Assembly: GCA_035517775.1 (NCBI GenBank)
Contig: DATIYF010000020.1
Location: 14,195-78,194 of the forward strand
Direction of reading: 5' to 3'
DNA: 64,000 nt
DNA from: DATIYF01 sp035517775
GTDB lineage: Bacteria; Acidobacteriota; Terriglobia; Terriglobales; Acidobacteriaceae
Below are positions 49,606 through 57,774 of the stretch, piece after piece. Each line of letters starts with the position of its first letter. Position 1 is the stretch's first letter. The translations under genes and the position numbers were made by a program. The notes beneath the pieces were generated by a model. That model was not told where the DNA came from. It ran no database searches and saw nothing but the letters and a program-made list of their open reading frames with translations.

Positions 49606-50319
49606 ATGAAGAAACTGCTCACGATGTTTTTGGCCAGTGGTCTATTTCTCCTCAGCGTCAACGCCTGGGGCGCGTCGGCACGCGAGGATGCGGTCGGCCG
49701 CCTTAAACTTTCGACCGAAGTTCTGAACGCGCTGATGGCGACTCCCGACAACGGTATCCCCGAAGAAGTTCTCGACAGCGCCAAATGCATGATCGTAGTT
49801 CCCCACCTTATTAAAGGCGGCTTCATCTTCGGCGCGAAGCACGGACGCGGCGTCGCGACCTGCCGCACGCCCGTGGGATGGAGCGCGCCGGCGTTCGTTT
49901 CAGTCAACGGCGGGAGCTGGGGTCTGCAAATTGGAGTCGAGGGCGTGGACGTTGTAATGCTGGTCATGAACGATCAGGGCCTGCAGCACCTGCTCTCCAG
50001 CAAGTTCAAGATCAGCGGCGAAGGTTCCGCGGCAGCTGGTCCGGTTGGCCGGCACGCGTCCGCCGGGACTGACTGGAAGATGAACACCGAAATGTTGACC
50101 TACTCGCGTGCCCGAGGCGTATTTGCCGGGCTTACGCTTGAAGGTGCAGTTGTGCAGCAGGATGACGACTCAACCCGCGCCATCTATCACAAGAAGGTCC
50201 CGTTTCGCGCCGTGTTATCGGGCAAGACGGCAACTCCGGAAGTGGCGACCGAGTTCATGAAGGCTGTTTCCGACGCAAGCCATCAGGCCCGCGTGGCGGA
50301 AGCTAACGAATCCAATTAG
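49606..50319 (+). CDS. Lipid-binding SYLF-domain protein
   Basis: 237 residues, signal peptide ending near NAWGAS. The SYLF (Ysc84) domain spans most of the mature protein: IPEEVLDSAKCMIVVPHLIK, GFIFGAKHGRGVATCR, WSAPAFVSVNGGSWGLQIGV, VMLVMNDQGLQHLLSSKFKI, GEGSAAAGPVGRHASAGTDW, YSRARGVFAGLTLEGAVVQQ. These proteins bind phosphoinositide-like lipids or envelope lipids; the bacterial ones are periplasmic or outer-membrane-associated and often stress-induced. Last gene before the island's right boundary. Confidence 0.92.
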   Translation: MKKLLTMFLASGLFLLSVNAWGASAREDAVGRLKLSTEVLNALMATPDNGIPEEVLDSAKCMIVVPHLIKGGFIFGAKHGRGVATCRTPVGWSAPAFVSVNGGSWGLQIGVEGVDVVMLVMNDQGLQHLLSSKFKISGEGSAAAGPVGRHASAGTDWKMNTEMLTYSRARGVFAGLTLEGAVVQQDDDSTRAIYHKKVPFRAVLSGKTATPEVATEFMKAVSDASHQARVAEANESN

Positions 50320-50660
50320 GTCGCCACGACAGGCAGATCGTAAGCAGTGGCTGGGATTCCCGCCGACCAACGCCCGCAGGTGGTCGGTGGGGTTTCAGCT
50401 CTAGAAGACTGCAGGATCCGGATTAAGGCACCCGGCTCCGGCCACGAGCAGCAGACCGTAGCTATGCTGCAATGAAGCACGTGGACTGCAAGCTGCCAAA
50501 TTTGATTTGGAATGCCGGCCGCTGCGTTGGGTCCTGGGGGCCGCTGGCTCCACCGGCTGGACCCGCATAAACACTGCATGCACTCCAGATTTTGGAACCG
50601 TTTGGAACCGTTGATTCGGAGAAACGTCGCGATTATCCGGAAGTCCGTCCAAGGAAGTGC
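50320..50660. other. 341-bp right-end stretch of the island
   Basis: No gene. It holds the tandem TTTGGAACCG motif (annotated separately). On both strands I looked for the C-terminal boxes of a tyrosine recombinase, which usually lies here in tRNA-integrated islands, and found none. Confidence 0.5.
50591..50612. repeat. Tandem TTTGGAACCG motif near the island's right end
   Basis: Two copies of TTTGGAACCG, 10 bp apart, about 50 bp inside the right 57-bp repeat. Its complement CGGTTCCAAA matches the left-end motif (35870-35892), so the two ends carry inverted versions of the same short repeat. Confidence 0.5.
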
Positions 50661-50745
<85 letters not shown>

Positions 50746-51367
50746 TGCGTGAAGAGGCATCGGCGGAGCCGACGCCTGACTCATCATACCATCGGCGGGA
50801 AAGGCTGAAAACCGCAGCCAGAGGCTGGGGGTGGGCCGGTCTCGCGGGGTCAGAAAAGACCGCTGAACCATAAAGGTTCACGAAGGTCTTGGCTTCACAG
50901 TTTTCCTCGCCCGCCTTCGTGCCCATCTAATGATGACTGTCGAACGGAGCTACTATCCGGAGCGCGATGAGTTGGCGCGTCGAAGCGGGCGATTCTCAAG
51001 GCCTTTGACCGCCGAGGATCGCGGAGGACACGGGCAGCGACTGCTCCTGCACCGCACGGTTAAGAGCGGATTCCTCGGGGGCTGAAGCAGGTTCGGAATG
51101 GCAACAAGGATAGACGATGCTGCCGCAACGGCCGCGCCGTACACCTCTGATTCCCGTTCTCAGGATTTCGATACGGTGGCCCAGGCCTACACCAGATGAG
51201 CGGCCAAGTGGCGCTGAACACGCTTCCACGCGACTGCGCGTTTACTTCTCTCTATCTTCCAGCGCGCTTTGAAGTCATGCTTTCACGCTGGTCACAGTTT
51301 GCCCGAGATCGTAGTGCCGGGAATTGGAGGCGGGGCGGAAATGCCCGCCCCCGCACGGAAGAGCGAA
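50746..51367. other. 622-bp stretch without a supported gene
   Basis: Several short frames exist but none has a ribosome site plus recognisable content. The only structure is a 7-bp hairpin at 51332-51351 just beyond the MgtC-like gene's stop. The stretch lies on the tRNA side of the island boundary, so it could hold scars of older integrations. Confidence 0.45.
51332..51351 (-). terminator. Hairpin downstream of the MgtC/DUF4010 gene
   Basis: GGGGCGG (51332-51338) and CCGCCCC (51345-51351) form a 7-bp G+C stem with a 6-nt loop, 16 bp after the stop codon. No T-run follows in the transcribed direction, so it is at best a weak or factor-assisted terminator. Confidence 0.35.
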
Positions 51368-52624
51368 TCAGACCCAGAACAAGGGCAGCAACCCCAAGAC
51401 TGCAAGCGCGATCAGGAGCGCCAGGCTCTGGGCCCCGGTCTTTCGATCAGCCAGGGTGTAGGCGTAGATGCCCTTGATGACGTTATTGCTGGCGGCAGCG
51501 ATCAGCACTGCTACTGCGGCGAGGTGCAAGGGTGTGGCCGCGCCGGCAGATTGCGTCATGCCCAGAATGAATGGGTCCACGTCGGTTACGCCCATAAGGG
51601 CAGCCAAGCCATCTACGCCCGCCCTTCCCAGGTAAGTCACGGCCAGCTGAGTACACACCAGCATCGCTAGAAACAGCAGGGCGAACAGGAAAGCCGGCCG
51701 CAACTCGAGAGGGTTGCCGGGGGCGAACTCGCGCCGTACCTCCCCGCCTTCCGGGTCGGGGCGTTTTGACCAGAGCCAGCCGGCGCCGGCTCCCAGCCCG
51801 GCGAGCACGAGAAAAGACGGCGCCAGCAGGGCGGCCAACTGGCGGTTGAACAGTGCCAGCAGCGCCGCCAAGCGCAAATACATGACGCCGGAGGCGATCA
51901 GAATGCCGCCGGAAAAAAGATGCGGATGACGGTCACGCGCAGCGCGCCGGGCCGTAACGATCGTGGTCAGAGTGGAGGAATAAGCGCCGCCAAGCAGGGC
52001 GGCGAGAAATACGCCGCCGCGCTCCTTTGTAAGTTTTTGCAAAACATAGCTGCCGTATGAGATGGCGCTGACCGCCACGACGACAACCCAGGTCTTGAAG
52101 GGGTTGATATGAAAGCGGCCGAAGGGCTGGTCAGGCAAGATGGGCAGAATCACTGCGGAAAGCAACAAAAACTTCGCGAAGGTGAGGATTTCCTCCGCCG
52201 GGATGACCTTGGCCAGTCTTTCCAGCGCGGCTTTGAGTTCGAGCAGCAACAGGCTGGCGACGCTGAGGGCGGTGGCGATCCAGAAATGCCCGTAGTAAAC
52301 CAGCGCGCCGACCAGAAAGGTGGTGAGGCCCGACATTTCCGTAGTTACGCCGGCCACCGAAGAGGAGGAGAGCTTGTGCCAGTACGAGAGGAGAAGAAAA
52401 GAAGAGACGGCAGCAAAGCCGATAATCAGGGGAAGGAGCTGGTTGCCGCAAAGCAGGCCGAGCGAATAACCGATCAGGCCGATCAGCGGGAAAGTACGCA
52501 CTCCGCCGAAGCCAAACTCGCCGGTTTTGCGCTCCTCGCGTTCCAGTCCCACCAGGAACGAGAGAAACAGGACGAGTACGATCTTGACCGCTTCCGGCGG
52601 AAGCCAGCGATAGAGTTCCATCAT
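51368..52624 (-). CDS. MgtC/SapB and DUF4010 domain membrane protein
   Basis: 418 residues from the ATG at 52624. About 12 hydrophobic helices. The N-terminal MgtC-type part has the hallmark LVGLEREERKTGEFGFGGVR, then TFPLIGLIGYSLGLL. The C-terminal DUF4010 part has LGGAYSSTLTTIVTARRAA and ASNNVIKGIYAYTLADRKTG. Full-length, intact. Inner membrane; the family is linked to magnesium limitation and envelope homeostasis, but transport itself is unproven. Confidence 0.88.
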   Translation of the reverse strand: MMELYRWLPPEAVKIVLVLFLSFLVGLEREERKTGEFGFGGVRTFPLIGLIGYSLGLLCGNQLLPLIIGFAAVSSFLLLSYWHKLSSSSVAGVTTEMSGLTTFLVGALVYYGHFWIATALSVASLLLLELKAALERLAKVIPAEEILTFAKFLLLSAVILPILPDQPFGRFHINPFKTWVVVVAVSAISYGSYVLQKLTKERGGVFLAALLGGAYSSTLTTIVTARRAARDRHPHLFSGGILIASGVMYLRLAALLALFNRQLAALLAPSFLVLAGLGAGAGWLWSKRPDPEGGEVRREFAPGNPLELRPAFLFALLFLAMLVCTQLAVTYLGRAGVDGLAALMGVTDVDPFILGMTQSAGAATPLHLAAVAVLIAAASNNVIKGIYAYTLADRKTGAQSLALLIALAVLGLLPLFWV

Positions 52625-52739
52625 CAAGTGCGTTTGTGGGCCGGTGGGAGTTTACTATAGATGCGGCAATGAGTTACGAGCTTCGCGGGCAAATGGCGGA
52701 GCGGGCACAAGTTTTGCAGAGCGCGGGATAAGCCAGAAA

Positions 52740-54677
52740 ATGAAGCTAGTTTCAGTGGCGCCGAGTCTAAGGGGTTTGGGACACGCCTCCAAAGCGTCGG
52801 GGGAGAGGCCGCAGGGGGCCAAGCCGAACCTGCGCGCGGTGGCTCCCATGATCTGGGAACTGGTGAAGCCGCGCCGCGGGCTGCTGGCGCTCGGCTTCGG
52901 GCTGATGGTCATCAACCGGGTCTCCGGCCTGGTGCTTCCCTATTCCACGAAGTACCTGATTGACAGTGTCATCGTTAAGCACCAGACGCAACTGCTGAAG
53001 CCTCTGGTGCTGGCGGTGCTGGCGGCCACCGCGGTGCAGGGCATAACGTCGTTTTCGCTGACGCAGCTGCTTTCGAAAGCCGCCCAGCGGCTGATTGCCG
53101 AGCTGCGGCAAAAAGTGCAGGCGCATATTGGGCGCCTGCCCGTGACCTTCCACGATTCCAACAAGAGCGGCATGCTGGTGGCGCGGGTGATGAGCGATGT
53201 GGAAGGGGTGCGCAACCTGATCGGCACCGGCCTGGTGGACCTGGCGGGAGGACTGCTCACGGCGGCCATTGCGCTGGTAGTGCTGCTGCGCATCAGCGCG
53301 CTGATGACGGGAGTGGCTTTTGCATTTCTTCTGGTCTTTGCGTTGGCGCTGCGCACCGCCCTCAAGACCATTCGTCCGATCTTTCGCGAGCGCAGCAAGA
53401 TCAACGCCGAGGTCACGGGGCGGCTGGCGGAATCGTTTGGCGGCGTGCGGGTGGTGAAGGGGTATCACGCCGAGGGACGAGAGGAGAACGTTTTCTCCCG
53501 CGGCGTGCACCGGCTGCTGGAAAACGTGATGCGAACCCTGACGGCAACTTCCCTGATGAGCCTTTCCGCCAGCCTGCTGCTGGGCACGGTGGGCGTGGTC
53601 ATCATGTATGTGGGCTCGCGGCAGATCATGGCGGGTACGCTGACCATCGGCGGATTCTTTACCTACACCTTGTTTCTGGGATTTCTGGTGGCGCCGGTCT
53701 CGCAGATCGTCTCCATCGGGACGCAACTGACCGAGGCCCTGGCCGGACTGGAGCGGACGCAGGAAATTCTGAGCCTCGGCCCGGAAGACCGCGACCCGAA
53801 GCGCACGGTCAGCCTGCCTGAAATTTACGGCAGGGTGGAGTTCGAGCATGTGAGCTTCAGCTACGACGGCAGCCGAACCGTGCTGCACGACGTCTCGTTT
53901 CGCGCTGAGCCGGGAACAGTCACGGCCCTGGTGGGATCCTCGGGATCGGGAAAATCCACAACCATCGGGCTGATCTCCGCCTTCCATGTGCCGACAGAAG
54001 GCCGCGTGCTGGTGGATGGAGTTGACCTGAGCACGGTGCGGCTGGAGTCTTACCGCACCCGTTTAGGCGTAGTGCTGCAGGAGTCGTTCCTGTTTGACGG
54101 AAGCATTCGAGAGAATGTGGCGTTTTCCCGGCCGGAGGCGAGTGAGGAAGAGGTTCTGCGGGCGTGCCGGATCGCGCGGGTGGATGAGTTCGCGGAAAAC
54201 TTTCCGGAGAAGTACGACACCATTGTTGGCGAACGCGGGGTAAAGCTTTCGGGCGGGCAGAGGCAGCGGGTTTCGATCGCGCGCGCCATTCTGGCTGAAC
54301 CGCGCATCTTAATTCTGGATGAGGCCACGTCCAGCCTGGACTCGGAATCGGAGGCGCTGATCCAGCAGGGACTCTCCTATCTGATGCAGGGACGGACCAC
54401 ATTCGTGATCGCGCACCGGCTTTCCACTATTCGCCGCGCCGACCAGATTTTGGTAATGGAGCAGGGGCGGATTGTGGAGCAGGGCATGCACGACCAGCTC
54501 TACGCCCTGCACGGGCGCTACTACGACCTGTATACCAGGCAGCACGGGCTGGAGACGAACCTCTTTCTGGCGCCGGGCGAAGGCGATGCCGTGCCCGCCG
54601 GAGAAGCAGGTTCCATGGCCGGGCGCAACGGCGCTGTACCTGATGCCCTGGACCTGGTGAGGGGAGACGCGCCCTAG
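52740..54677 (+). CDS. ABC exporter, half-transporter (MsbA/ABCB type)
   Basis: 645 residues from the ATG at 52740. A type I exporter membrane domain (about 55-340, six helices, with the coupling segment HIGRLPVTFHDSNKSGMLVA) precedes the nucleotide-binding domain (about 365-600: Walker A VGSSGSGKSTT, Q-loop GVVLQESFLFDG, signature LSGGQRQR, Walker B RILILDEATSSLDS, switch His in IAHRLSTIRR). The C-terminal 45 residues are an Ala/Gly/Glu tail. It works as a homodimer in the inner membrane; substrate (lipid, peptide or drug) unknown. Four bases precede the next gene. Confidence 0.92.
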   Translation: MKLVSVAPSLRGLGHASKASGERPQGAKPNLRAVAPMIWELVKPRRGLLALGFGLMVINRVSGLVLPYSTKYLIDSVIVKHQTQLLKPLVLAVLAATAVQGITSFSLTQLLSKAAQRLIAELRQKVQAHIGRLPVTFHDSNKSGMLVARVMSDVEGVRNLIGTGLVDLAGGLLTAAIALVVLLRISALMTGVAFAFLLVFALALRTALKTIRPIFRERSKINAEVTGRLAESFGGVRVVKGYHAEGREENVFSRGVHRLLENVMRTLTATSLMSLSASLLLGTVGVVIMYVGSRQIMAGTLTIGGFFTYTLFLGFLVAPVSQIVSIGTQLTEALAGLERTQEILSLGPEDRDPKRTVSLPEIYGRVEFEHVSFSYDGSRTVLHDVSFRAEPGTVTALVGSSGSGKSTTIGLISAFHVPTEGRVLVDGVDLSTVRLESYRTRLGVVLQESFLFDGSIRENVAFSRPEASEEEVLRACRIARVDEFAENFPEKYDTIVGERGVKLSGGQRQRVSIARAILAEPRILILDEATSSLDSESEALIQQGLSYLMQGRTTFVIAHRLSTIRRADQILVMEQGRIVEQGMHDQLYALHGRYYDLYTRQHGLETNLFLAPGEGDAVPAGEAGSMAGRNGAVPDALDLVRGDAP

Positions 54678-54681
54678 CCCC

Positions 54682-55422
54682 ATGAGCATTGTCCCTGGCA
54701 CCACTGCTTCCAGTAATGGCTTCGCCGTGCGCACGGAAAATCTCTGCCGGCATTACCGCATGGGGCAGGCGGTGATCCGCGCCGTAGATGGCATTTCATT
54801 CCAGGTACGGAGCGGCGAGTTCGTGGCGCTGCTGGGCGCTTCCGGATCGGGCAAATCCTCTTTGCTGAACCTGCTGGCCGGGCTCGACCAGGCGAGCTCG
54901 GGAGTAGTCGAAGTAGAGGGCAGGAATCTGGCAGCGCTTTCGCGTCCGGAACTGGCCCGGCATCGGCTGCACACCGTGGGCATGGTGTTTCAATCCTTCA
55001 ATTTGATTCCCAGCATGAGCCTGATTGAAAACGTGGAGCTGCCCATGCGCTTTGCCGAAGTGGACCGCAGCAAGCGCGGAGCGCTGGCGGAGAGAGCGCT
55101 GCAGCGGGTGGGGCTGAGCGGCCGAGTGCGTCACCGTCCGGCGGAGCTTTCCGGCGGCGAGCAGCAGCGGGCGGCGCTGGCTCGGGCGCTGATCAATCAG
55201 CCCCGCATCCTGCTGGCGGATGAGCCGACCGGCAACCTCGACAGCCACACCGGCACCGAGATCATGAATCTGATCCGCGAATTCAACCAGTCCTTGGGAA
55301 TGACCGTCGTGATGGTGACGCATGAGCGGGCGCTGGCCGAGAGCTACGCCAGCCGCATGATTTTTCTTTCTGACGGCAAGCTGGTGGCCGAGCAGGCGGT
55401 TGTACCCGGAGGCGCGCAGTGA
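54682..55422 (+). CDS. ABC transporter ATPase, LolD/MacB type
   Basis: 246 residues, all ATPase landmarks intact: Walker A LGASGSGKSSLLNL, Q-loop GMVFQSFNLIPSM, signature LSGGEQQR, Walker B RILLADEPTGNLDS, switch His in VMVTHERALA. The NLIPSMSLIENVELPM segment is typical of the MacB/LolD/FtsE group. It overlaps the following permease gene by four bases (GTGA) and forms its motor. Confidence 0.92.
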   Translation: MSIVPGTTASSNGFAVRTENLCRHYRMGQAVIRAVDGISFQVRSGEFVALLGASGSGKSSLLNLLAGLDQASSGVVEVEGRNLAALSRPELARHRLHTVGMVFQSFNLIPSMSLIENVELPMRFAEVDRSKRGALAERALQRVGLSGRVRHRPAELSGGEQQRAALARALINQPRILLADEPTGNLDSHTGTEIMNLIREFNQSLGMTVVMVTHERALAESYASRMIFLSDGKLVAEQAVVPGGAQ

Positions 55423-56792
55423 AGCTGCACGATGTGACTGAGCTGGCGATGCGCAACCTGCGCGAATCGGTGCTGCGCAACTCGCTCACTACCGTAGGAA
55501 TTGCGGTGGGCGTAGCCTCACTGGTGGCAATGCTGGCGCTGGGCGTCGGCCTGCAGCAGTTGGCCTCGCGGCGGCTGGAGCGATCGGGGCTATTCGATAC
55601 GGTGGTGGTGATGTCACGCCGCGACCTGCGCGACTTCGGCCGTGAGCAGCAGGAGAACGGCCCTGCTCCGGCGCAAAGCCCCGCGCTTAACGAGACTGCG
55701 CGCCAGAAAATTGAAAAACTGCCGAACGTGCTGGAGGCTTATCCCGATATTCGCTTTGTCACCGAGGTGCGCTTCGAGGACAAGCCTTATCTGACCATGG
55801 TGGCCGGGCTGCCATTCTCGGCAAAGAGCAATGATTCGTTCGAGGGCATGCAAGGCAACTTCTTTTCGTCAGACGCCGCAGCGGAGGCGATCTTGCAGCG
55901 CTCCTTCGCCGAAGAGTTGCTCGAGAAGCGCAGCAAGCCGGGCGAGCCGGAAGCAGCCATCGCATCGCTGGCAAAGCCTTTGCTGGGCAAAGAACTGAGC
56001 ATGCGCTACGTGGAGCGTACGGCTTCGCCGTCGGCCAATGCGGATATGTCCACCGCCTCCTACTCGGTGACTTCGCGGACCGAAACGCTCAAGATCGTGG
56101 GCGTGACCGACCTCGACCCCGAGAGCATGCGCGGGGCACAGCGCGGGCGCGTATTTATACCGCTCAAGCTGGTGCAGAACCTGCACGTGATGCAAGTGGC
56201 GGACCTGCGCGACACCACAAATGTGGTTGGAAGCGAACCTGCCTACACCACGCTCAGCGTGCGGGTGAGCACGCCGAAATACGTGCCGGCGGTGGAGCAA
56301 GCGATCAAGAAGCTGGGCTTCAACACATTTTCTATTGTTGACGCCACCCGTAATCTGCGGCAGTTCTTCGCAGTGCTGGATTTGTTCCTGGGAATTTTCG
56401 GCAGCCTGGCTCTGGCGGTGGCTTCGATTGGAATCGTCAACACACTGGTAATGGCGATTCTGGAGCGGCGGCGGGAGATCGGAATCATGAAGGCGCTGGG
56501 CGCGAGCGATGGCGATGTGCGCGGCTTGTTTTTCGCCGAAGCCGGCGCCATGGGAATTCTGGGCGGCATTGTGGGCGTGCTTTTCGGCTGGCTGCTGGGG
56601 CGGGTGATCAACTTCGGGACCAACGTGTATCTGCAGCGGCAGAATTTTCCTCCGGCGCAAATCTGGTACGTGCCCGGGTGGCTGGTAGGGGGAGCGATTG
56701 GGTTCGCCATTGTTCTTAGCCTGCTGGCCGGGCTTTACCCGGCGAACCGCGCGGCGCGGCTGGATCCAGTGCAAGCGCTGCGCTACGAGTAA
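55419..56792 (+). CDS. ABC transporter permease, MacB/FtsX type
   Basis: 457 residues starting with GTG, overlapping the ATPase stop. TM1 (about 18-45, NSLTTVGIAVGVASLVAMLA) is followed by a large periplasmic MacB-type domain (50-320), then three helices in the FtsX domain (about 325-450: FFAVLDLFLGIFGSLALAVA, with ERRREIGIMKALGASDGDVR, the coupling helix). Mechanotransmission type rather than a classic channel. With the ATPase it may extract lipoproteins, siderophores or peptides. No adaptor gene is adjacent. Confidence 0.9.
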   Translation: MKLHDVTELAMRNLRESVLRNSLTTVGIAVGVASLVAMLALGVGLQQLASRRLERSGLFDTVVVMSRRDLRDFGREQQENGPAPAQSPALNETARQKIEKLPNVLEAYPDIRFVTEVRFEDKPYLTMVAGLPFSAKSNDSFEGMQGNFFSSDAAAEAILQRSFAEELLEKRSKPGEPEAAIASLAKPLLGKELSMRYVERTASPSANADMSTASYSVTSRTETLKIVGVTDLDPESMRGAQRGRVFIPLKLVQNLHVMQVADLRDTTNVVGSEPAYTTLSVRVSTPKYVPAVEQAIKKLGFNTFSIVDATRNLRQFFAVLDLFLGIFGSLALAVASIGIVNTLVMAILERRREIGIMKALGASDGDVRGLFFAEAGAMGILGGIVGVLFGWLLGRVINFGTNVYLQRQNFPPAQIWYVPGWLVGGAIGFAIVLSLLAGLYPANRAARLDPVQALRYE

Positions 56793-56801
56793 ACTGGAGT
56801 C

Positions 56802-57695
56802 ATGGCTCGCGGGCTGCGGACCCTGGTCGTTTCAGCTTTCCTGCTCATTCCGGTTTCTTTGATTTTCGGGCAGAGCCGCATTGACTGCAGCGCGCTGCCG
56901 AGCCGGCTCCTCAAGAGAAATGTCCGCTATTGCGTGCTCATTCCGGAGGGATATGATTCGCCTTCGAATGCGAAGCGGCTTTATCCGGTGCTTTATTTTC
57001 TGCACGGGCTGGGCGAAAACGAGCAGACGCTGTTTCGCAGCGGGGGATGGGACCTGATTCAGGACTTACGGCAGCAGAACAAGATCGGCGACTTCCTGAT
57101 CGTGACGCCCGAGGGCTGGGCCAGCTTTTTCATCAACTCGGCTGATGGCAAAGTGCCCTACAGCGATTTCTTCGTGCGGGAATTCGTGCCCTACATCGAA
57201 GGCAGGTATCATGTGCAGCGGCGAAAGAGCGGGCGCGCCATCAGCGGACTTTCGATGGGAGGCTACGGCGCGCTGCGCTTCGCCTTGGCCTATCCGGAGA
57301 TGTTTTCTTCGGTGAGCGCGCAGAGCGCGGCGCTGATTACGGATTCGCCCCAGCAGCTTGACACTGCGATGCGCTCGGGAGCGCAGCTCGGGCGGTTGCT
57401 GGCGCCGGTATTCGGAGATCCGATCAACGTGCCGCACTGGCGGCAGAATGATCCCTTCGTGCTGGCACGGGAGAACAAGGTCCGCATCGCCAGGTTGAAG
57501 ATCTATTTCAACTGCGGCAAAAGTGATGAGTACGGATTCGAGGCAGGGGCGGAGGCGCTGCACCGCCAGCTTGAGGTAGAAGCCGTAAAGCATGAGTTCC
57601 ATTTGTACCCGGGCGATCACAGCGCGGCATATTTTCTGTCTCACCTGGGAGAGACCCTGGAATTTCATTGGTATGCATTCCAGGCGGCCCGGTAA
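56802..57695 (+). CDS. Secreted alpha/beta-hydrolase (esterase D/FrsA-like)
   Basis: 297 residues with a signal peptide (MARGLRTLVVSAFLLIPVSL, cleaved near IFGQS). Nucleophile Ser151 in SGLSMGGYGAL, acid Asp expected near KSDEYGFE, and His273 in YPGDHSAAYF complete the esterase triad. The oxyanion-side motif YFLHGLGENEQ is early. Family members hydrolyse acyl esters on sugars, feruloyl groups or S-formylglutathione; secretion points to a polymer-derived substrate. It follows the permease gene by nine bases but may have its own promoter. Confidence 0.85.
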   Translation: MARGLRTLVVSAFLLIPVSLIFGQSRIDCSALPSRLLKRNVRYCVLIPEGYDSPSNAKRLYPVLYFLHGLGENEQTLFRSGGWDLIQDLRQQNKIGDFLIVTPEGWASFFINSADGKVPYSDFFVREFVPYIEGRYHVQRRKSGRAISGLSMGGYGALRFALAYPEMFSSVSAQSAALITDSPQQLDTAMRSGAQLGRLLAPVFGDPINVPHWRQNDPFVLARENKVRIARLKIYFNCGKSDEYGFEAGAEALHRQLEVEAVKHEFHLYPGDHSAAYFLSHLGETLEFHWYAFQAAR

Positions 57696-57774
57696 TACTT
57701 ATGCATAGTTGCAAGCGGCGGGTTATATTGAAGAAAATCGTTTCTGCCAGCCACCGCGCGGAGGAAATATAAAG

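Noticed and set aside
52767..53987. 406-codon open frame opposite the MsbA-like exporter
   Set aside because: Composition of a high-G+C antisense frame (Arg/Gln/His-rich), no family motif; the plus strand has every ABC landmark.
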